From Caldilineaceae bacterium (GTDB taxonomy: Bacteria; Chloroflexota; Anaerolineae; Caldilineales; Caldilineaceae): DNA of 64,000 nucleotides. The notes below the pieces were generated by a model. It had not been told where the DNA came from. It was given only the letters and a program-made list of their open reading frames with translations, and did not search any database. A program made the position numbers and the translations under genes. The stretch covers positions 11,572-75,571 of the forward strand of contig JAPKMW010000048.1 in the NCBI GenBank assembly GCA_026645575.1, read 5' to 3'. Positions 61,746-64,000 of this stretch are shown here, in pieces. Within the stretch, counting starts at the first letter, position 1. Every line of letters begins with the position of its first letter.

Positions 61746-61816
61746 TGTTTACCTCCTATCGCCAGATCCAGGGCGATGGCGAAAACCACCGCACCCACAA
61801 GAACTATGATTACCAT
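61742..61816 (-). CDS. Tiny 24-aa membrane peptide, coupled
   Basis: The ATG at 61816 lies inside the last codons of the 61810 gene and reads MVIIVLVGAVVFAIALDLAI, one membrane span; its TGA overlaps the ATG of the next gene. AGGAGGTAAACAATG at its end also serves the downstream start. Translation coupling on both sides supports it, but the length is too small for confidence. Confidence 0.35.
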   Translation of the reverse strand: MVIIVLVGAVVFAIALDLAIGGKQ

Positions 61817-62016
61817 TGTTGCACCGCCTTCTCTTTGACGATCATTGCCAGCGCTTGAGATAGCGCCATCGCCAGCACAGCGGCTTTGTGGGCGTTCAGT
61901 TGCACACGCACCAGATCCTCACGGTTGTCAATCTCAAGTTCAACCATGCCGTTCTCTGTACGCACCACGACAATCGCATCGGCGGGGAATGTGGGAACAA
62001 TCTCTCTTATTTGCAT
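61810..62016 (-). CDS. Small 68-aa protein, unknown
   Basis: From ATG 62016 (GAAGGTGCAACC upstream, ten-base overlap with the upstream stop) it reads MQIREIVPTFPADAIVVVRT and a Leu/Ala-rich helix LNAHKAAVLAMALSQALAMI. It appears soluble. No family is recognised. Confidence 0.5.
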   Translation of the reverse strand: MQIREIVPTFPADAIVVVRTENGMVELEIDNREDLVRVQLNAHKAAVLAMALSQALAMIVKEKAVQQW

Positions 62017-62234
62017 GGTTGCACCTTCGCTTTCGGGCAAGTGGCGACGGCGTACAGGCCAGTGACGCCCACACCGGCCATCAACTGAGGCAGAACCGGC
62101 GCAACGGCCACCAGCACGGCCACGGATAGCGCCAGCGTCGCCACCAATACCACGGCCAGCAGGAGCGCTTGCATAGCCGCGTGGACGGCCCCCGGCAGGC
62201 CGGGAAAGCGATAAGAGAGAATTGTGAGAATCAT
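62007..62234 (-). CDS. Small membrane protein, first gene of the transfer operon
   Basis: The 75-residue form from ATG 62234 follows AAAAGGAGG. Two hydrophobic segments: HAAMQALLLAVVLVATLALS and VLVAVAPVLPQLMAGVG. It is the first gene of the leftward operon, after a candidate attenuator. Confidence 0.6.
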   Translation of the reverse strand: MILTILSYRFPGLPGAVHAAMQALLLAVVLVATLALSVAVLVAVAPVLPQLMAGVGVTGLYAVATCPKAKVQPCK

Positions 62235-62280
62235 GTGAAAACCTCCTTTTTGTGGGGCTGGTGGTTTTCCGAGAGGAAAC

Positions 62281-62327
62281 AAAAAAGCCACCAGCAAAAC
62301 GATTTTTTAATTCGTCTCACTGGTGGC
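62281..62327 (-). terminator. Terminator/attenuator in the leader of the transfer operon
   Basis: On the minus strand GCCACCAG (62327-62320) pairs with CTGGTGGC (62294-62287), then TTTTTT (62286-62281). A third CCACCAG (62264-62258) could pair with the same CTGGTGGC and open the terminator, so mutually exclusive hairpins are possible. It also ends transcription from integrase 2. Confidence 0.55.
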
Positions 62328-62347
62328 TATATGGTGGTTATTTGTGT

Positions 62348-62431
62348 TATAATCAGCGGTTAGCCTGTCACTGGACTATACCCAGGAGACGGGTTAGCTC
62401 TGTGTCAGTGTATCGACCACTGACACAGAGC
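62348..62431 (+). promoter_or_regulatory. Extended -10 promoter and 14-bp hairpin downstream of integrase 2
   Basis: TGTTATAAT (extended -10) at 62345-62353 is followed 44 bases later by a perfect hairpin, GCTCTGTGTCAGTG (62397-62410) and its complement (62418-62431). It may yield a short plus-strand RNA, or the hairpin may end the integrase transcript. Confidence 0.4.
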
Positions 62432-62463
62432 GATTTCCTACTTTTCTACCGCTTTTTTGTCGC

Positions 62464-63384
62464 CTACAGCCGCCACCCATCAGCAGGGCTGTACTTCTTT
62501 GCCGCGTTCTCCAGATCGATTTCAGCAAGTCGGGCATAGCGTAGGCTCATTTCGATCTCAGTATGGCCCAGAATTTTTTGTAGCTCCCCCAGGTTGCCCC
62601 CGTTGCGCAGAAAGGTAATTGCGAAGGTGTGGCGGAACCTGTGCGGATGTGCATTGGAGACGCCAACCCGCTTGGCTATGCCCTGTATGTGGTGGCGTAG
62701 ATTGTTTCTATCCAGTGGCTTGATCGTCTTAGCGGCAAACAGTGGATCAGTGGGTTTACTGCCCTTCCGGTTGATCATCATCTTCCAAATGGCCTTTTGC
62801 GCCCGGCTCCCCAGGAAGACAAAGCGATCTTTGTCCCCTTTGCCGTGCCTTATGTGTAGCCGGCCCCGGCTCTGGTCGTAATCAGCTATGGTCAAGCTGC
62901 AAAGCTCAGATGCTCTAAGCCCCGCGTCAACCAAAGTCAGGATGATCGCAACATCCCGATCCGCGGTCGCTCTTTTCATCCGAACGGTTTTACCGGCCCG
63001 TTTGTAGGTGGTGTAGCCGGCGCCGCTCACAAGCTTTTGCAATTCCTCTTGGGTAAACGGTTCGATAGGCTTTTCCTGATATTTCAGCGGCTTGATCTTA
63101 CCCTCGCGGATAATGTGAGGCGCTTTCAGTTCATTCTCTGCCCATGTCCACAAAGATGAAAGTGGTATCCATGAATCGTGTACGGATCTGCGAGATAGCT
63201 CTTTCTCTTCCAGCAGAAAAGCAAAAAATCTTTTGACGTCGGTTGCGGTGATCTGGACGAACGGTTTGTCGTTGAGGAAATTAATCAGAAGCTGGAACCA
63301 ATGTGCGTAAGTTTTTTGAGTGCTTACGCTTAAGGCTATTTTTCGGTCCAACCAATAGCCGGCCACCACATCAGACAGTTGCAT
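62464..63384 (-). CDS. int: Tyrosine integrase 2 (site-specific, tRNA-Pro)
   Basis: The 306-residue enzyme has a core-binding N-terminal domain (about 1-95) and catalytic residues Arg157 (DAGLRASEL), Lys182 (HGKGDKDR), His248/Arg251 (HRFRH), His274 (ILGHT) and Tyr283 (LRYAR). Its gene lies next to attR at the tRNA, as for integrases of tRNA-targeting elements. The remnant at 50297-50474 is a close relative. A 13-base inverted repeat precedes the gene. It should integrate and, with a partner, excise the element. Confidence 0.93.
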   Translation of the reverse strand: MQLSDVVAGYWLDRKIALSVSTQKTYAHWFQLLINFLNDKPFVQITATDVKRFFAFLLEEKELSRRSVHDSWIPLSSLWTWAENELKAPHIIREGKIKPLKYQEKPIEPFTQEELQKLVSGAGYTTYKRAGKTVRMKRATADRDVAIILTLVDAGLRASELCSLTIADYDQSRGRLHIRHGKGDKDRFVFLGSRAQKAIWKMMINRKGSKPTDPLFAAKTIKPLDRNNLRHHIQGIAKRVGVSNAHPHRFRHTFAITFLRNGGNLGELQKILGHTEIEMSLRYARLAEIDLENAAKKYSPADGWRL

Positions 63385-63395
63385 TTGTGCGTCTC

Positions 63396-63431
63396 CGTTT
63401 CCATAGCTATGCGGTTGGAGCTATGGAAACG
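63396..63431. promoter_or_regulatory. 13-bp inverted repeat upstream of integrase 2
   Basis: CGTTTCCATAGCT (63396-63408) and its exact complement (63419-63431) enclose 10 bases, 12 bases before the integrase start. An operator, or arm-type site for integrase or excisionase, is likely. Confidence 0.5.
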
Positions 63432-63581
63432 CGAAAGAGGACACGTTCATACAGCCAACCTGTCAGCCGTTGTTTGCGTATCCATTCGCCTTGACACCCT
63501 ATGCAATTGGAGCGGTAAGAGCGGTGAGCGCTCTTGTGGTGTACCGCTGCCGGTCGGCTACTGATTAGATAGCCAACCGGC

Positions 63582-63628
63582 ATAAGTCGGGGAGAGAGGA
63601 CTTGAACCTCCGACCTCTTCGTCCCGAA
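63582..63628. repeat. attR: 47-bp repeat completing tRNA-Pro
   Basis: Identical to 50571-50617. The repeat ends in the anticodon loop (position 32 side of TTCGGGA) and begins five bases past the tRNA 3' end. In the integrated state the tRNA 3' half comes from the element's attP. Confidence 0.95.
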
Positions 63629-63660
63629 CGAAGCACGCTACCAAGCTGCGCTACTCCCCG
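63587..63660 (-). tRNA. tRNA-Pro (anticodon CGG)
   Basis: On the minus strand the acceptor CGGGGAG pairs with CTCCCCG. The D-arm GCGC/GCGT, anticodon stem CTTCG/CGAAG around loop TTCGGGA (anticodon CGG, 63626-63624), the T-arm GGAGG-TTCAAGT-CCTCT (one G-U pair) and the A discriminator are present; CCA is not encoded. It reads the CCG codon. The gene is whole because the element restored its 3' half. Confidence 0.97.
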
Positions 63661-63709
63661 ACAATGGTTGCTCGATAGTCACCAGTGGGTCATTACCTGA
63701 GCGAACACT

Positions 63710-63738
63710 ATCGTACCACGGCTGGCGGGGATTGTCAA
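63710..63738 (-). promoter_or_regulatory. Promoter of tRNA-Pro
   Basis: On the minus strand TTGACA (63738-63733) and TACGAT (63715-63710) are 17 bases apart, placing the start about 43 bases before the tRNA 5' end. Confidence 0.65.
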
Positions 63739-64000
63739 AGTGTCAAGTGATTGCTTGACATTATTCTCTTGGGTTCAATAAGGATTGGAAGGAGCTACTA
63801 CCCCAATAGCGGTTGCCGCCGCTGATGTTTTGGCTTCTATTGGATGCCAAATCCTTGAAACCCATGTTGAGCCTATTACACCTCAAAAACAAGTATCGGC
63901 AGACCAAAGGGGAAAGAGAATAGTTACTGATAAACGCACAAGTTTGTAATGAGAGCGAGTGATGCTAAACTAGCGTCATGGAAAACATGCAAAACAAGCA
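63739..64000. other. Spacer right of tRNA-Pro with no supported gene
   Basis: A frame of about 46 codons (63785-63950) has no start signal and no recognisable content. ATG at 63978 could open a gene that runs out of the window. Nothing else is seen. Confidence 0.4.

Larger units (their letters stand above)
50571..63628. mobile_element. Integrated ~13-kb element in tRNA-Pro(CGG)
   Basis: Boundaries are the perfect 47-bp direct repeat. The integrase at 62464 is next to the intact tRNA, as usual for tRNA-targeting elements. Gene content: two tyrosine recombinases, three small DNA-binding proteins, primase, VirE-type ATPase, iteron-like cluster, FtsK-type pump, wall hydrolase, LysM protein and small membrane proteins. 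No phage structural genes, relaxase or cargo such as resistance genes were found. Best read as an AICE-like integrative (perhaps conjugative) element; a satellite or plasmid-like island is the alternative. Confidence 0.85.

Noticed and set aside
50571..63628. Element as a prophage
   Set aside because: No capsid, portal, terminase or tail gene is recognisable; the wall hydrolase is in a transfer-like context, though a phage-satellite origin of the replication genes cannot be excluded.
63785..63950. 46-codon plus-strand frame right of the tRNA
   Set aside because: No start codon with ribosome site and no recognisable protein content.

Overview
The window looks like the chromosome of a member of the Chloroflexota (Anaerolineae/Caldilineae type). 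This is an inference from gene content: three very large MalT-type LuxR regulators, a DUF4058 protein, many small membrane proteins, stand-alone zinc-type quinone oxidoreductases and moderate-to-high GC. No ribosomal marker is present, so the placement is tentative. Many spacers hold long perfect inverted repeats and seven- or eight-base tandem repeats, some of which also sit inside coding regions.

Region 1 (1-13.7 kb) is metabolic: the end of an M81 (MlrC-like) peptidase, an MFS transporter, ribokinase, a DUF4058 protein, an amidohydrolase, phosphoglucomutase, an HpcH/HpaI aldolase, a protein with two metallo-beta-lactamase domains, a class IV aminotransferase, a VapBC pair, a GNAT acetyltransferase, a mannonate-dehydratase-like enzyme and a CPBP protease. 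It suggests turnover of sugars and sugar acids.

Region 2 (13.7-33.5 kb) is a repetitive regulatory locus on the minus strand. Three paralogous MalT/LuxR ATPase regulators alternate with four NAD(P)H:quinone-reductase-like proteins and about ten small membrane proteins. Two copies of an 81-84 aa protein of unknown function lie here as well. A conserved 63-bp block occurs three times, and in two cases it sits at the same distance upstream of that small protein. I read it as a promoter-operator shared by the LuxR paralogues.

Region 3 (33.5-48.4 kb) holds a secreted subtilase, a Clp_N/site-2-protease fusion, MltG, a sugar-nucleotide epimerase, an MBL hydrolase, a thioesterase, E3 and E2 of a 2-oxoacid dehydrogenase, glycosylasparaginase, a PhyH dioxygenase, a beta-propeller lactonase and an ArsR-DUF2087 regulator with a palindromic operator on its own promoter. 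From 48.4 to 50.5 kb four consecutive genes are broken (DinB, double GNAT, AAA_9/nuclease, integrase).

Region 4 (50,571-63,628) is an integrated mobile element of about 13 kb in a tRNA-Pro(CGG) gene, bounded by a perfect 47-bp repeat of the tRNA 3' half. It carries two tyrosine recombinases, small DNA-binding proteins, a TOPRIM primase, a VirE-type replication ATPase, an iteron-like cluster, a candidate antisense RNA, an FtsK/TraSA-like DNA pump, a LysM membrane protein, a two-domain (M23 plus GH108) wall hydrolase and several tiny membrane proteins. No capsid, terminase or relaxase gene is visible, so it resembles an integrative element that moves double-stranded DNA, like actinobacterial AICEs. 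A deleted integrase just outside its left end shows that the same tRNA was used by an earlier, related element.
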